The notes under the pieces were generated by a model, which ran no database searches, was not told the origin of the DNA, and worked only from the letters and a program-made list of their open reading frames with translations. A stretch of DNA of 64,000 bases, taken from Rheinheimera hassiensis. GTDB lineage: Bacteria; Pseudomonadota; Gammaproteobacteria; Enterobacterales; Alteromonadaceae. A program made the translations under genes and the position numbers. Position 1 is the stretch's first letter; each line of letters begins with the position of its first letter. Of the stretch, positions 33,452 through 44,194 are shown piece after piece. The stretch lies in the NCBI RefSeq assembly GCF_022436675.1, contig NZ_JAKUJZ010000001.1:124001-188000 (forward strand). The letters are read 5' to 3'.

Positions 33452-36364
33452 ATGAAGTTTGCTCTGGGACAACGCTGGATTAGTGACACAGAATCCGATT
33501 TAGGGTTAGGCACCATAGTCGCGCTGGAAGGCCGTAATGTAACATTGCTGTTTCCCGCCAGCGGAGAAACCCGGCTTTATGCCCAGGCCGAAGCGCCATT
33601 AACCCGGGTACAATTTAATATCGGTGACGAAGTCGCCAGCGCTGAAGGTTTTAAACTGCAGATCAGTGCTATCAAACCGTTGCACGACACGCTGGTATAT
33701 TGCGGCAGCAGGCTGGATGACGGCAGCTACACAGAGCTGCGTGAAACCTTTCTTGATCACTTTATCAGCTTTAACCAACCACAAGACCGCCTGTTCGCCG
33801 GCCAGATTGACCGCTTTGACTGGTTTACCCTGCGCTATCAGGCGTGGCAACAGCTGCATTTGCAGCAAAAGAACCCGTTACGGGGTTTATCCGGCCCACG
33901 CGTCAGCTTAATTGCGCATCAGCTGCATATTGCCAACGAAGTGGCACAGCGCCACGCACCGAGGGTACTGCTGGCCGACGAAGTTGGCCTTGGCAAAACC
34001 ATTGAAGCCGGTTTTATCATTCATCAGCAAATTATCAGCGGCTTAGCCAGCCGGGTGATGATAGTGGTGCCCGACTCATTGCAGCATCAGTGGCTGGTAG
34101 AAATGCTGCGCCGCTTTAATCTGCACTTTGCTGTTTTTGATCAGGAGCGCTGCGAGCAGTCACTGCTGGATAACCCTAATCCGTTTGATACCGAACAACT
34201 GGTATTATGCAGCCTGGCATTTCTGAAAAATCATCCGCGCTGGCATCAGTTAGCCACACAAAGCCAGTGGGATTTATTAGTAGTTGACGAAGCTCACCAC
34301 CTGCAATGGCATGAACAGGCACCAAGCGAAGAATATCAGCGCGTAAGTGAACTGGCAGCCAATACAGCAGGACTAATTCTGCTTACCGCCACCCCTGATC
34401 AATTGGGCCATGAAAGCCACTTTGCCCGGCTAAAATTACTCGACCCGGCACGTTTTCACAGCTACAACACATTTTTGCAGGAAGAACAAAGCTATCAGCA
34501 TATTGCTGCCGTCGCCAAACCACTGTTAGCGCAGCGCAACCTGAGCCAGGCTGAAGCTCAGGCACTGCAGCAGGTGCTTAATGAAAGCGATATTACTGCT
34601 GAACTGGCCTCACTAACCGATGCCAGCAGCGATACAGAACAACAAAACACAGCGCGGCAACAATTACTGGCCCAGTTGCTGGACCGTCACGGTACCGGCC
34701 GGATTTTATTCCGTAACAGCCGCGCCGGTGTAAAAGGCTTCCCCAAGCGCCAGGCACGGCTTTACCCGCTTAGCTTGCCGGAGCAATATCAGAATGCTTT
34801 AAAAGTACATTTCAGCCTGAACCCGACACTGACAGAGGCAGATCGGATTAATGCCAACCTGTTTCCGGAGCAAGTGTTTCAGCAGTTAGATGCACAGAGC
34901 AACTGGTGGCAGTTTGACCCCAGGGTAGAGCAACTGCTGCAATTACTGAAACAACATAAACACGATAAATTTTTATTGATATGTGCCAGGCCGCAAACTG
35001 CCATTGCCCTCGAAGAGGCCGTGCGGGTACGCGAAGGTATCCGTGCGGCAGTATTTCATGAAGGTATGAGCATACTGGAGCGTGATAAAGCTGCCGCCTA
35101 CTTTGCCCAGGAAGAATACAGCGCCCAGTTGCTGCTGTGCTCAGAAATAGGCAGCGAAGGGCGTAACTTCCAGTTTGCCCATCATCTGGTGTTGTTTGAC
35201 CTGCCGCTAAATCCGGATTTACTTGAGCAGCGCATTGGCCGTCTGGACCGTATCGGCCAGCGGGAAGATATTCAGATCCACCTGCCGTATTTTAGCGGCC
35301 ATGCCCAGCAGGTACTACTCGATTGGTATCAGCAGGGGCTAAATGCGCTGGAGCATACATGCCAAACCGGCCGTACGGTATTTGAGCAGTTTGCGCCACA
35401 GCTACTACCGCTGCTGGCAACACAAAATGCAGACGACAATGCATTGCACCAGCTTATCGCCCAAACCAGTCAGTTTAACCAACAGCTAAAACAACAGCTG
35501 GAACAAGGCCGGGATCAACTGCTGGAAATAAACTCCGGCGGCGGCGCTGCTGCCAAGACACTGGTAACAGCGCTGGCAGCGCAGGACAACGACACTGCCC
35601 TGCCGATGCTAATGTTTAAAGCCTGGGACATGTTGGGTATTAACCAGGAAGATCGCAGCGACACCAGTATTATTCTTACTCAGTCAGAGCACATGCACTG
35701 CGCCAGCTATCCGATGCTGAATGATGACGGCATTACCATTACCTTTGATCGCGCTACCGCACTGGCCGAAGAAGATATCCAGTTGCTAAGCTGGGATCAC
35801 CCGATGGTGCGCGGTACGCTGGATATTTTAACCACCGAAATGCATGGCAGCAGCTCAGTGGCGCTCCTGGCTAATAAAGCCCTGCCGGTTGGCAGTTATT
35901 TGCTGGAGTTTATTTTTATTGTTGAAGCCAGTGCCCCAGCTGCTTTACAACTTAACCGCTATTTACCGGCAACACCGCTGCGTTTATTGCTGGATAAAAG
36001 CGCCAACAATCTGTCGGCTAAAGTCAGCTTCGAGCAATTAAATAAACAACTGAAACCTGTTGGTCGCCAGACCGGCAGCAAGCTGGCGGGTGCGCTGCAA
36101 AGCTTAATTCATCCGTTAATTGCCAATGCCTCAACGATGGCAGAACAACAATTAGCAGATATTATGCAGGCTGCACAACACACTGCAGAGCAAGCACTGA
36201 ACGAACAACAGCAGCGCCTCACTGCCTTGCGTAAATACAACCCGTCTGTAAGACAAGACGAAATTGATGCTTTGGCTCAGCAACAACAGCAACTAACACA
36301 TTACATCAGTAAAGCACGGCTGAAGCTTGATGCCATCCGCCTTATTGTTGTCAGCCACGATTAA
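33452..36364 (+). CDS. rapA: RapA (HepA), RNA polymerase-associated SWI2/SNF2 ATPase
   Basis: 970 aa, the family's usual length. It begins MKFALGQRWISDTESDLGLG, the RapA tandem-Tudor N-terminal domain. Motif I is LADEVGLGKTIEAGF, motif II is VVDEAHHLQW, motif III is LLTATPDQLG, and motifs V/VI are CSEIGSEGRNFQFAHHLVLF and QRIGRLDRIGQRED. It binds RNA polymerase and recycles it after transcription. AGGGTAC precedes the ATG. It lies 2 nt before rluA, the same order as in E. coli. Confidence 0.96.
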   Translation: MKFALGQRWISDTESDLGLGTIVALEGRNVTLLFPASGETRLYAQAEAPLTRVQFNIGDEVASAEGFKLQISAIKPLHDTLVYCGSRLDDGSYTELRETFLDHFISFNQPQDRLFAGQIDRFDWFTLRYQAWQQLHLQQKNPLRGLSGPRVSLIAHQLHIANEVAQRHAPRVLLADEVGLGKTIEAGFIIHQQIISGLASRVMIVVPDSLQHQWLVEMLRRFNLHFAVFDQERCEQSLLDNPNPFDTEQLVLCSLAFLKNHPRWHQLATQSQWDLLVVDEAHHLQWHEQAPSEEYQRVSELAANTAGLILLTATPDQLGHESHFARLKLLDPARFHSYNTFLQEEQSYQHIAAVAKPLLAQRNLSQAEAQALQQVLNESDITAELASLTDASSDTEQQNTARQQLLAQLLDRHGTGRILFRNSRAGVKGFPKRQARLYPLSLPEQYQNALKVHFSLNPTLTEADRINANLFPEQVFQQLDAQSNWWQFDPRVEQLLQLLKQHKHDKFLLICARPQTAIALEEAVRVREGIRAAVFHEGMSILERDKAAAYFAQEEYSAQLLLCSEIGSEGRNFQFAHHLVLFDLPLNPDLLEQRIGRLDRIGQREDIQIHLPYFSGHAQQVLLDWYQQGLNALEHTCQTGRTVFEQFAPQLLPLLATQNADDNALHQLIAQTSQFNQQLKQQLEQGRDQLLEINSGGGAAAKTLVTALAAQDNDTALPMLMFKAWDMLGINQEDRSDTSIILTQSEHMHCASYPMLNDDGITITFDRATALAEEDIQLLSWDHPMVRGTLDILTTEMHGSSSVALLANKALPVGSYLLEFIFIVEASAPAALQLNRYLPATPLRLLLDKSANNLSAKVSFEQLNKQLKPVGRQTGSKLAGALQSLIHPLIANASTMAEQQLADIMQAAQHTAEQALNEQQQRLTALRKYNPSVRQDEIDALAQQQQQLTHYISKARLKLDAIRLIVVSHD

Positions 36365-36366
36365 TT

Positions 36367-37005
36367 ATGTTGCTGGAGTACAAGCCACCGATGTCGCCTT
36401 ATCTGGATATTTTGTATCAGGATGAGGCGCTGGTGGTGTTTAATAAGCCCAGCGGCTTGCTGACAGTGCCAGGCAAAGCAGCAGAGCACAAAGACAGCCT
36501 GGAATACCGCGCACGATTAGTCTGGCCCGGGGTGCGGATAGTACACCGACTGGATATGGCAACATCAGGTATTGTTGTTATGGCGCTGACAGCCGACAGC
36601 CAGCGCGAACTTAACCGCCAGTTTCAACAACGTGAAACTGAAAAACATTATATTGCGCGCGTTAGTGGGCAGGTTGAAGCTGACAGCGGCAGTATAAACC
36701 TGCCGTTAATCTGTGACTGGCCAAACAGGCCAAAGCAAAAAGTCTGCTTTGAACATGGTAAGGCATCATTGACACATTATCAGGTATTACAGCGTGAAGA
36801 GCATTGCAGCCGGCTAAAATTAACCCCGGTGACCGGTCGTTCGCATCAGTTACGGGTGCACCTGCAATGGCTGCAACACCCTATTCTTGGCGATAAATTT
36901 TATGGTGATGCAGAAGGCAGGCTGCAATTACATGCCGAAAAATTGATACTAACCCACCCTGTAACGGGGCGAAGGTTACACTTTATTACTAAAAGTCCTT
37001 TTTAA
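36367..37005 (+). CDS. rluA: RluA, 23S rRNA/tRNA pseudouridine synthase
   Basis: 212 aa. No S4 domain, as in RluA. The start at 36367 is kept because LEYKPP...YLDILYQDEA aligns with the E. coli N-terminus. Catalytic HRLDMATSGIVVMAL, then TGRSHQLRVHLQWLQHPILG. RluA modifies U746 of 23S rRNA and U32 of some tRNAs (known for the E. coli enzyme). Encoded directly after rapA, probably co-transcribed. Confidence 0.92.
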   Translation: MLLEYKPPMSPYLDILYQDEALVVFNKPSGLLTVPGKAAEHKDSLEYRARLVWPGVRIVHRLDMATSGIVVMALTADSQRELNRQFQQRETEKHYIARVSGQVEADSGSINLPLICDWPNRPKQKVCFEHGKASLTHYQVLQREEHCSRLKLTPVTGRSHQLRVHLQWLQHPILGDKFYGDAEGRLQLHAEKLILTHPVTGRRLHFITKSPF

Positions 37006-37174
37006 TAAGATATTACTGTATTTATTAACCCACGGTTCATATAAGTGGTATATCATATGCAAATACAAATAAGATTGTTAGTTAATAGAAATTAATTTCT
37101 ATCTACAAAAAATCAAAAACCAACGCATAATAACTTAATTGTTAAAAGTGTCAGTGTAGTCTAAGGAGATATGG

Positions 37175-38254
37175 ATGAAACTTAATAAAACTTTTCTGGC
37201 TGTAGCAGCAGCTTTACCATTGTTCAGCTTTGCAGTTAATGCAGATACTGTAACGACAGCTGATCTGAAAGAGCGCGTATTTGGTTCTTTATTCGGCGAG
37301 TATTACATGCCGGATACTGACAAAACTGAATCTCCAGATTGGAATTACATGGAGAAAGATTGGGGCTACGGTGTTGAGTTAGGTTATTACCTGACTGAAC
37401 AGTGGGCCATCCGTGCAGAATATGCCCGCATGGAAATGCAATCAAAGCTGGACGGTTCAGATGTTAACGGTAACCGTTATGGTTTAGATGTAATGTATCA
37501 TTTGCCACAGTGGTCTTCTGTTTATCTGGTAGGTGGTTTAAAGCGTTTTGATGCAGCTCAAAATACCACTGCATTTAATGTGGGTTTAGGCTACAAACAT
37601 TTCTTCAATCAAAACTTCGCTTTATATGCTGAAGCTAACCGTTATCAGGGCATTGACGAAACATACGGCGATGCGGGTATCAAACTGGGTATGACTTACG
37701 CATTTGGTTCTGCGGCAGCAAAAGCGGCACCAACTCCGGCTCCTGCACCAGTTGCACCAGTTCAGGCTGCACCAGTAGATTCTGATGGTGACGGCGTGCC
37801 AGATACTGCAGACAAGTGTGCAAACACTCCTGCTAACCATAAAGTAGATGCAACTGGTTGTAGCATTTTCGAAGAGAAAATGGCTGCTGTTGGCGACGTT
37901 GACATCGAAGTTCGCTTCGCATTCGATTCTGCCGCTATTCCAGCAAACCAGATCTCTGATGTAGAAGGCCTGGGTGCATTTATGCAACGTTTCCCAGAAT
38001 CAACAGTGATGATTGAAGGCCACGCTTCCAGCATCGGTCAGGACGATTACAACATGCGTTTATCTGAGCGTCGTGCTAAATCTGTAGCTGATATGCTGAA
38101 AAGTAAATTTAACATTGCGCCTTCACGTATTACTTCAGTAGGCTACGGTGAAACCAGACCACGCGTTGAAGGTAATACACCTGCTGCACATGCCGCTAAC
38201 CAGCGCATTGAAGCTAAAGTAACGGCAACGATTAAAGAGCCAGTACTGCGTTAA
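37175..38254 (+). CDS. OmpA-family outer-membrane porin
   Basis: 359 aa. Signal peptide 1-23 (AVAAALPLFSFAVNA). The N-terminal eight-strand barrel region (~30-185) is rich in aromatic beta strands (GYGVELGYYLTEQWAIRAEY). A Pro/Ala hinge (AAPTPAPAPVAPVQAAP) and a thrombospondin-3-like calcium loop (DSDGDGVPDTADKCANTP) precede a C-terminal OmpA peptidoglycan-binding domain (~245-350, FAFDSAAIPANQ, IEGHASSIGQDDYNMRLSER). AAGGAG precedes the ATG. It is transcribed alone, ends at a strong terminator, and has an A+T-rich leader. Likely highly expressed. Confidence 0.94.
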   Translation: MKLNKTFLAVAAALPLFSFAVNADTVTTADLKERVFGSLFGEYYMPDTDKTESPDWNYMEKDWGYGVELGYYLTEQWAIRAEYARMEMQSKLDGSDVNGNRYGLDVMYHLPQWSSVYLVGGLKRFDAAQNTTAFNVGLGYKHFFNQNFALYAEANRYQGIDETYGDAGIKLGMTYAFGSAAAKAAPTPAPAPVAPVQAAPVDSDGDGVPDTADKCANTPANHKVDATGCSIFEEKMAAVGDVDIEVRFAFDSAAIPANQISDVEGLGAFMQRFPESTVMIEGHASSIGQDDYNMRLSERRAKSVADMLKSKFNIAPSRITSVGYGETRPRVEGNTPAAHAANQRIEAKVTATIKEPVLR

Positions 38255-38269
38255 TTTAAATTTTTTCAG

Positions 38270-38300
38270 AAAAAAGCCGCTGTAAATCAGCGGCTTTTTT
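38270..38300 (+). terminator. Rho-independent terminator of the ompA-like gene
   Basis: AAAAAGCCGCTG (38271-38282) pairs with CAGCGGCTTTTT (38288-38299) over a TAAAT loop, with a following T. Confidence 0.93.
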
Positions 38301-38467
38301 ATTTTGTCGCCCACTTAGTAAAAAACAGGCTGCACCTTGTAAAAAAGCTGTGCTAGCATGTCGCCGTGCGCTGGTAATGCCACAGTGATATGACAGCCAG
38401 TCTGTCTTTATTGCCTAAAAGCTGCAACAGGGAGTGAAGTACCGCTTTTTAAGGTCTGGAGTCTGTT

Positions 38468-38827
38468 ATGTCAAAGTATTATCGGCCACTTCGTGTGTGG
38501 TGTTGTGTCAGTATCTTCAGCTGTTTTGCCACATTCGCGGAACAAGCTCCTGTTATTGTTAACCTGATGGAAAACTCGCACGTCTGTAATTCAGAGACAG
38601 AGACTGCCCGGCTGGCAGAGAATGAACAACTGCAGGAAATGGCCCGGGCGCTGGTAGAGTTTAAAGCGACAAAATTCTGTTTTATTCTGCCTTCAGCAGC
38701 GGCTGTGCAGGTGCTGGAACAGCATGCAACTTATATAAAGTTCGACTATAAATCGCAAATTCTTTATACCTTCGCCAAATATGTACAGGCTCAAACTCAC
38801 ACCCTCGCGCAGGAACCAACCTACTAA
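38468..38827 (+). CDS. Small secreted hypothetical protein
   Basis: 119 aa. Signal peptide ~1-24 (VWCCVSIFSCFATFAE). The mature part is mostly helical, with a single pair of cysteines in SHVCNSETE and TKFCFILP that could form a disulfide. GGAG precedes the ATG. No family is recognised. The downstream DUF3530 gene is 72 nt away and may be co-transcribed. Confidence 0.6.
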   Translation: MSKYYRPLRVWCCVSIFSCFATFAEQAPVIVNLMENSHVCNSETETARLAENEQLQEMARALVEFKATKFCFILPSAAAVQVLEQHATYIKFDYKSQILYTFAKYVQAQTHTLAQEPTY

Positions 38828-38899
38828 CAAGAGTGAAGCTGTTAAAGAGTTATCGCGAACAGCCGATAACGGATTATTCGCCGCAAATAAGATCAGGCT

Positions 38900-39676
38900 A
38901 TGCCTTACCTACTTTTTGGACTACGGATTGCAATGTTTGGCATGGCAGCTAGCGGTTATGCCAGTACAATAACGCCCGAACAGGCCCTAACAGCAGATTT
39001 AAACCGACAGTTACCCGCTTATGAGCAGATAGAGCAAACAGTAAATGGCAGCACTTTTTTATTGCTGCAACGTGAGAGTATGACCAGCTTTACCAAAGGT
39101 ACTGCAATATTAATTCCTGACTGGTCACAGCATGCTGCAAGCCCAAAACATATTGACCATTTGCGCCAGCAACTAACGGACTACGGCTGGCACACGTTGG
39201 CAGTTATGCCCCCTTCTTACCCTGAGCACCCACTGACTGAAGACAGCCTGCAACAGTATCAGCTGAGCCTGAAAGACAGAATGGAAGCGGTGCAACGTAC
39301 AGCCGAGCAACAGCCTGGTGTTAGTATAGTGATAGCACAAGGCAGCAGCGCTGCGGTACTCAATCGTTTATATGCCGACAAACAACTGCAAGAACCTGCC
39401 GCATTTATTATGCTGGGTGCCTACTTGCCTGATCAGGAACTGAACCGACAGTTGGCCAAAGCTATGGCCTCTCACCAGATCCCGACTCTGGATATTAATC
39501 ATCAATACGACAACGACTATGTTAGCAGCCAGTTAAAACTGCGCCAGCAACTGGCGAAAAAGCAGCTCAAAGCCATTTACCGCCAACGCCAAATTGTCGG
39601 TTCAGGCTATCACAACGATGAGCAAGAGTGGGTATTGCAGGAAATATATGGTTGGCTTACATCAGTCGGCTTATAG
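38900..39676 (+). CDS. DUF3530-family exported alpha/beta-hydrolase-like protein
   Basis: 258 aa. Signal peptide ~1-20. The body has the DUF3530 pattern: FTKGTAILIPDWSQHAASPK, LRQQLTDYGWHTLAVMPPSY, then IVIAQGSSAAVLNRLY where hydrolases carry GxSxG (here GSSA) and a late DINHQYDNDYV. Function unknown. The start is a weakly supported ATG with no strong ribosome site. Its 3' end overlaps convergent djlA by 6 nt. Confidence 0.75.
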   Translation: MPYLLFGLRIAMFGMAASGYASTITPEQALTADLNRQLPAYEQIEQTVNGSTFLLLQRESMTSFTKGTAILIPDWSQHAASPKHIDHLRQQLTDYGWHTLAVMPPSYPEHPLTEDSLQQYQLSLKDRMEAVQRTAEQQPGVSIVIAQGSSAAVLNRLYADKQLQEPAAFIMLGAYLPDQELNRQLAKAMASHQIPTLDINHQYDNDYVSSQLKLRQQLAKKQLKAIYRQRQIVGSGYHNDEQEWVLQEIYGWLTSVGL

Positions 39677-40486
39677 TTTATTGCGGTTTCGTTGTTGCTT
39701 GATCAATTCATAAGCCGCCTGAATATCCTGTGTTCTGCGTTTTGCTACTTCCAGCATATCTGCTGGCACCCCCTGTGCCATTAGCTTATCCGGATGGTGC
39801 TGTGCCATGAGCTTACGGTAGGCTTTCTTTAATACAGCATCACTGGCTGACTCAACTACATCAAGCACTTTATAGGCATCTGCCAGGCTGTGCCTTGTGC
39901 TGTTGGCAGGTTGATTACGTCCGGCAAAACGGCTCTGCGCCTGAAATGCCATAATTAATGCATCCAGCTGCACACTGCTAAAGTTTAAATGTCCGGCAAC
40001 CTGTTGCAGTAAAGCATATTGCTCTGCGGTCATCTGGCCGTTGACACAGGCTGTGTTAATCTGAATTTCGACAAAAAGTTGTAATACATCCCGGCGACGC
40101 CGGTACGCCTGATAAAAACTGTTTAGCTGCGGTTGCAATGGAAAACTCACCGCCTTACCGTCACGAAATGCAGCCTGAGCTTCTTTTTGTTGTGCTGGCG
40201 TTAAACCAAGCTGATTCATAAACTGCGTGGCCTGGCTGATATGAGCAGACGTCACAACTCCGGTGGCTTTAGCAACGTGCCCCATAGTCGCAAAAGTGGT
40301 ATAGCGAAATAATGCCTGTTCGTCGAGATTGTCGTTAAACAGCCCGCTAAAGCCGCCATTTTTCTCAAATTGCTGTTTAAAAGCACGATCAAACCAATGG
40401 CCAATAATCACACCAATCAACAGGCCAGGCAGTTTCAGTAATGCCAAACCAAACAAGGCCCCGAGAATTTTACCCCACACAATCAA
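39671..40486 (-). CDS. djlA: DjlA, membrane-anchored DnaJ-like co-chaperone
   Basis: 271 aa. One N-terminal helix (GALFGLALLKLPGLLIGVII), a TerB-like middle domain (~50-180), and a C-terminal J domain (~205-271) with the HPD motif in YRKLMAQHHPDKLMAQG. DjlA recruits DnaK at the inner membrane. It is divergent from lptD, the arrangement found in E. coli and many gammaproteobacteria. Confidence 0.93.
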   Translation of the reverse strand: MIVWGKILGALFGLALLKLPGLLIGVIIGHWFDRAFKQQFEKNGGFSGLFNDNLDEQALFRYTTFATMGHVAKATGVVTSAHISQATQFMNQLGLTPAQQKEAQAAFRDGKAVSFPLQPQLNSFYQAYRRRRDVLQLFVEIQINTACVNGQMTAEQYALLQQVAGHLNFSSVQLDALIMAFQAQSRFAGRNQPANSTRHSLADAYKVLDVVESASDAVLKKAYRKLMAQHHPDKLMAQGVPADMLEVAKRRTQDIQAAYELIKQQRNRNKL

Positions 40487-40619
40487 ACCCTTTTGTCACA
40501 ACGAGATTATCGACTGATTGCACTATATCGGATTAGCAGGATTTCTAAAATTGATTTATCATAGCAAGTCCTTTGTACACCTGATAATGTTAACCTTTAC
40601 GTAAGGCAAGAGTAGCTGC

Positions 40620-42893
40620 ATGAAGCATGGTTTAGCGCTGTTTTTTTTCGTTCCGGTTGGTGCTGCCTGCTTTGACAGCCATGCTCAGACTTCGCAAGCG
40701 GCTATGTGTTATTTGCCAGTCCAGCCCCCGGTAGCATTTAACCAGCTAAATGCGAAGGACCCGGCAATCCGCATCAGTTCTGAAACTGTCAATCTATCTG
40801 GCAATCAAACTGCTGAGTTTATCGGCAATGTTGAAATAAGTTATCGTGATACCTTGTTAATTGCTCCCAAAGCGAATTTTAGTAGCAGCCAACAAACGGT
40901 GTTAGCTGCAGGGGGAATCGAGTACTTTAACAGTTCCATTCAGGTAAGCGGCTCAGAATTTAGCGCCGATCTTATTAATGATAAAGCCAGCCTTAATGAT
41001 GCCAACTACCGGTTTTTAGAACAGGCTGGCCGCGGCTATGCTGCTGAGCTTACTGCAACAGAGCAGGTGCTGACATTAGACAGCGCATTATTTACTACCT
41101 GCCCGGTTGACGATAATAGCTGGGCATTGCATGCCAGCGAGATCCGCATTGAAGAAAGCGAAGGCTGGGGCGAAGCCCGCAATGCCGTGTTTAAAATTAA
41201 AGATATTCCGGTATTTTATCTGCCTTATCTGACCTTCCCGGTCAACGAGAACAGACGTAGCGGCCTTTTACTACCCAAAATCGGTAACTCGCAGCGCTTA
41301 GGTTTGGATCTTGAGCAGCCGTATTATATTAATCTGGCTGAAAACTATGATATGACGCTGACACCGCGTTATATGAGTAAACGCGGCACTCAGCTCAAAT
41401 CAGAGTTTCGTTATCTGACCGAGCAACACCGCGGTAATTTACAGCTGGAATATTTACACTCTGACAATGACAAGCCATCCGACTTTGGCAGCCGTTATCT
41501 GGGACACCTTAGCCATTTAAGCGATTTTACATCAGAGATCAGAGGCTACATTGACTTTACCGACGTCAGCGACGATGCCTATTTAACCGAACTGGGCTCA
41601 GACTACAGCAACCAAAGCGATACCCAGTTGCTGCGCCAGGCCGCGTTAAGTTATTACGGTACTCAGGTGCATTCGCACCTTAAAGTGCAGGGCTTTGAGG
41701 TGCTGGGTAATTATAGTAATGCTTACAGTACCTTGCCCGAACTCAGCCTGAGTTCAGCCAAGCCTTACAGCCTGTTACCCAATGTTAATTTTAACTGGCA
41801 GGCGCAATACGCTCATTTTGAAAACAGTACAGCGCAAATCAGCAATGCCGATCGCCTGCATATCGAGCCTGGTATTGAAATTCCGTTTATCACACCAGCA
41901 CTGGAGCTTACGGCTCAAGCCAGTCTGATGTATACCTATTACCAGCAAGACTTTGATGATAACAATATCGATTACATCAGCAGTAGCGTCACCCGTACCA
42001 TACCTAAGGTACGTTTGCATTCCCGCGTAAATTTTGAGCGCGAATACGAATGGTTTGGCGAACCGGCCCTGCATACGTTTGAACCACAGATCCAGTATCT
42101 GTATATCCCCTACCGCGATCAGAGTAATATCGGTTTGTATGACACTACCCGTCTGCAGGATGACTACTACGGCTTATTCCGGGAAAACCGCTATTCTGGC
42201 CTGGATCGGATTAACGAAGCAAACCAGCTTACAGTAGGCTGGACTACCCGTTTTTACGATAATATCGATAACGAGTTATTTCGTTTTAGCCTGGGCCAGA
42301 TTTTCTTTCTGTCAGATCCCAAACCACAACCTGACAAAACAGAAACCGTTGACGATCTGACATCAACAGAATCTATGCTGGCTGCCGAGATGATTTGGCA
42401 CTGGTTCAGTAAATGGTATTTCAGCACAGCCGTGCAGTACGATATCGACAGCGATCAGTTAATTAAAAGCAATGCCTCGCTGGATTACCGTGGCAGTGGT
42501 AAAAGCCTGTTCCAGTTGAACCATAGGTACAGTCGGGCAGTCTCAGGTCAGGAAATCCAACAAATGGGCGTGCTGGGAACTATGCCAGTAAGTGACAACT
42601 GGCAACTGGTAGGTACTTACTATCGGGATGTGACAAATAATCGTATGATAGACGCCAGTTTTGGTGTGCAATACGAATCATGCTGCTGGGCTGTGCGTTT
42701 AGTTGCCCGACGTCAGGTACTGACTGATCTTGAACTACCGGTTGATGCTATTAATGGCACCAGCAGGCTGGATAGCAGCATTGGATTACAATTCGTCCTT
42801 AAAGGCTTTGGTGACAGTGCTGGCTTCGGTGTAACCGACATGCTGTCTAACGGTATTTTCAGTTACCGCAAGCCATACTTATTAACTAATTGA
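40620..42893 (+). CDS. lptD: LptD, outer-membrane LPS-assembly protein
   Basis: 757 aa. Signal peptide ending in DSHA. An OstA/LptA-like jellyroll (~55-165, ISSETVNLSGNQTAEFIGNV, YRDTLLIAPKANFSS) precedes the 26-strand LptD barrel (~220-750), with FKIKDIPVFYLPYLTFPVNE and RSGLLLPKIGNS. Family cysteines near TTCPVDD and YESCCWAV are candidates for the LptD disulfides. With LptE it inserts LPS in the outer leaflet. It heads the lptD-surA-pdxA-rsmA-apaG-apaH run; surA follows after 11 nt. Confidence 0.95.
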   Translation: MKHGLALFFFVPVGAACFDSHAQTSQAAMCYLPVQPPVAFNQLNAKDPAIRISSETVNLSGNQTAEFIGNVEISYRDTLLIAPKANFSSSQQTVLAAGGIEYFNSSIQVSGSEFSADLINDKASLNDANYRFLEQAGRGYAAELTATEQVLTLDSALFTTCPVDDNSWALHASEIRIEESEGWGEARNAVFKIKDIPVFYLPYLTFPVNENRRSGLLLPKIGNSQRLGLDLEQPYYINLAENYDMTLTPRYMSKRGTQLKSEFRYLTEQHRGNLQLEYLHSDNDKPSDFGSRYLGHLSHLSDFTSEIRGYIDFTDVSDDAYLTELGSDYSNQSDTQLLRQAALSYYGTQVHSHLKVQGFEVLGNYSNAYSTLPELSLSSAKPYSLLPNVNFNWQAQYAHFENSTAQISNADRLHIEPGIEIPFITPALELTAQASLMYTYYQQDFDDNNIDYISSSVTRTIPKVRLHSRVNFEREYEWFGEPALHTFEPQIQYLYIPYRDQSNIGLYDTTRLQDDYYGLFRENRYSGLDRINEANQLTVGWTTRFYDNIDNELFRFSLGQIFFLSDPKPQPDKTETVDDLTSTESMLAAEMIWHWFSKWYFSTAVQYDIDSDQLIKSNASLDYRGSGKSLFQLNHRYSRAVSGQEIQQMGVLGTMPVSDNWQLVGTYYRDVTNNRMIDASFGVQYESCCWAVRLVARRQVLTDLELPVDAINGTSRLDSSIGLQFVLKGFGDSAGFGVTDMLSNGIFSYRKPYLLTN

Positions 42894-42904
42894 TGTAGGA
42901 ATTT

Positions 42905-44194
42905 ATGAAGTTATCACAACTTATCTGTACCGCCTTATTATGCGGTTTCAGCTGCAGCAGCATGGCTGCTGAGCGTGAAATAGACCGGGTAGCCGTTATT
43001 GTTGATAACAGCGTGGTGCTTGAAAGCGACATTACAGATATCGTTGAGCGGGTAAAGCGTAATGCCGCCAGCCAGGGGCAAACCCTGCCATCTGATGCAG
43101 CGCTGCGTACCCAGGCATCAGAACGTTTAATTATGACCAACCTGCAATTGCAGATGGCTCAGCGTATGGGTTTACAGATAAGTGATGCCCAACTTGACGA
43201 CACCATTCGAAACATCGCACAAGGCGAAAACCTGTCGCTTGATGCTTTTCGCCAACAGGTGATTGCAGAAGAAGGTAACTACGAGCGTTTTCGTGAGCGT
43301 TTGCGTGAAGAAATGATTACCGGCGAAGTAGTCAGAGCCAACGTACAGCGCCGGGTTTACATCAGCCCGCAGGAAGTAGATAGCCTGCTTAAACTGATGG
43401 AAGAACAAGGCGCCAGCAATGAGCAATACAATTTGGGGCATATCCTGATTGCAATTCCAAGCCAGGCTACCTCAGACGACATTAACGACGCTAAAGAGCG
43501 GGCAGACAAAGTCATGGAGTTGCTGCGCACTGGCAGTGATTTCAAACGTATAGCCATTGCTTCATCATCAGGAGCCAATGCCCTTGAAGGTGGCGATTTA
43601 GGCTGGATGAATATTAATGAAATGCCCACCTTGTTCTCAGAAGCTATTCGTGGCCGCAAAAAAACCGATGTTGTTGGCCCGTTACGCTCGGGTGCAGGCT
43701 TTCATATCCTGACTATTTTTGACATACGCGGCGAAAATGTTGCAGAAATTAGCGAAGTTAAATCACGGCACATCTTAATTAAACCATCAATTATTCTGAG
43801 CGAAGATCGTGCCCGCACTATGCTAACCGAGTTTGCTGCTAAGCTGCGCACCGGCGAAGCAGACTTTGCCGAATTAGCCAAACAGCACTCTGAAGATCCA
43901 GGTTCAAAACTCAATGGTGGCGATCTGGGCTGGAGCGAACCGGATGTGTTTGTACCGGCATTTCGCGATACGTTAAACCGTTTGCAGGTTAATGAAATAA
44001 GCGAACCCTTCAGAACCGAACACGGCTGGCATATTGCCCAGGTACTTGAGAAACGTACTGTAGACGCCACCGCCGATAAAAAGCGCCAGCAGGTATACCG
44101 GATGATTTTCAACCGCCGCTACAACGAAGAGTCGGCTAACTTTTTGCGCGAACTTCGTTCAGATGCACATATTGAAGTAAGGTCAGAGGGCTGA
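42905..44194 (+). CDS. surA: SurA, periplasmic chaperone/peptidyl-prolyl isomerase
   Basis: 429 aa. Signal peptide 1-22 ([11 protein letters not shown]). An N-terminal chaperone domain (~25-165, [20 protein letters not shown]) and two parvulin domains (~170-275, [32 protein letters not shown]; ~285-385, [27 protein letters not shown]) are followed by a short C-terminal helix. It escorts outer-membrane proteins such as LptD to the Bam complex. AGGA precedes the ATG. Stop and pdxA start overlap (TGATG). Confidence 0.96.
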   Translation: MKLSQLICTALLCGFSCSSMAAEREIDRVAVIVDNSVVLESDITDIVERVKRNAASQGQTLPSDAALRTQASERLIMTNLQLQMAQRMGLQISDAQLDDTIRNIAQGENLSLDAFRQQVIAEEGNYERFRERLREEMITGEVVRANVQRRVYISPQEVDSLLKLMEEQGASNEQYNLGHILIAIPSQATSDDINDAKERADKVMELLRTGSDFKRIAIASSSGANALEGGDLGWMNINEMPTLFSEAIRGRKKTDVVGPLRSGAGFHILTIFDIRGENVAEISEVKSRHILIKPSIILSEDRARTMLTEFAAKLRTGEADFAELAKQHSEDPGSKLNGGDLGWSEPDVFVPAFRDTLNRLQVNEISEPFRTEHGWHIAQVLEKRTVDATADKKRQQVYRMIFNRRYNEESANFLRELRSDAHIEVRSEG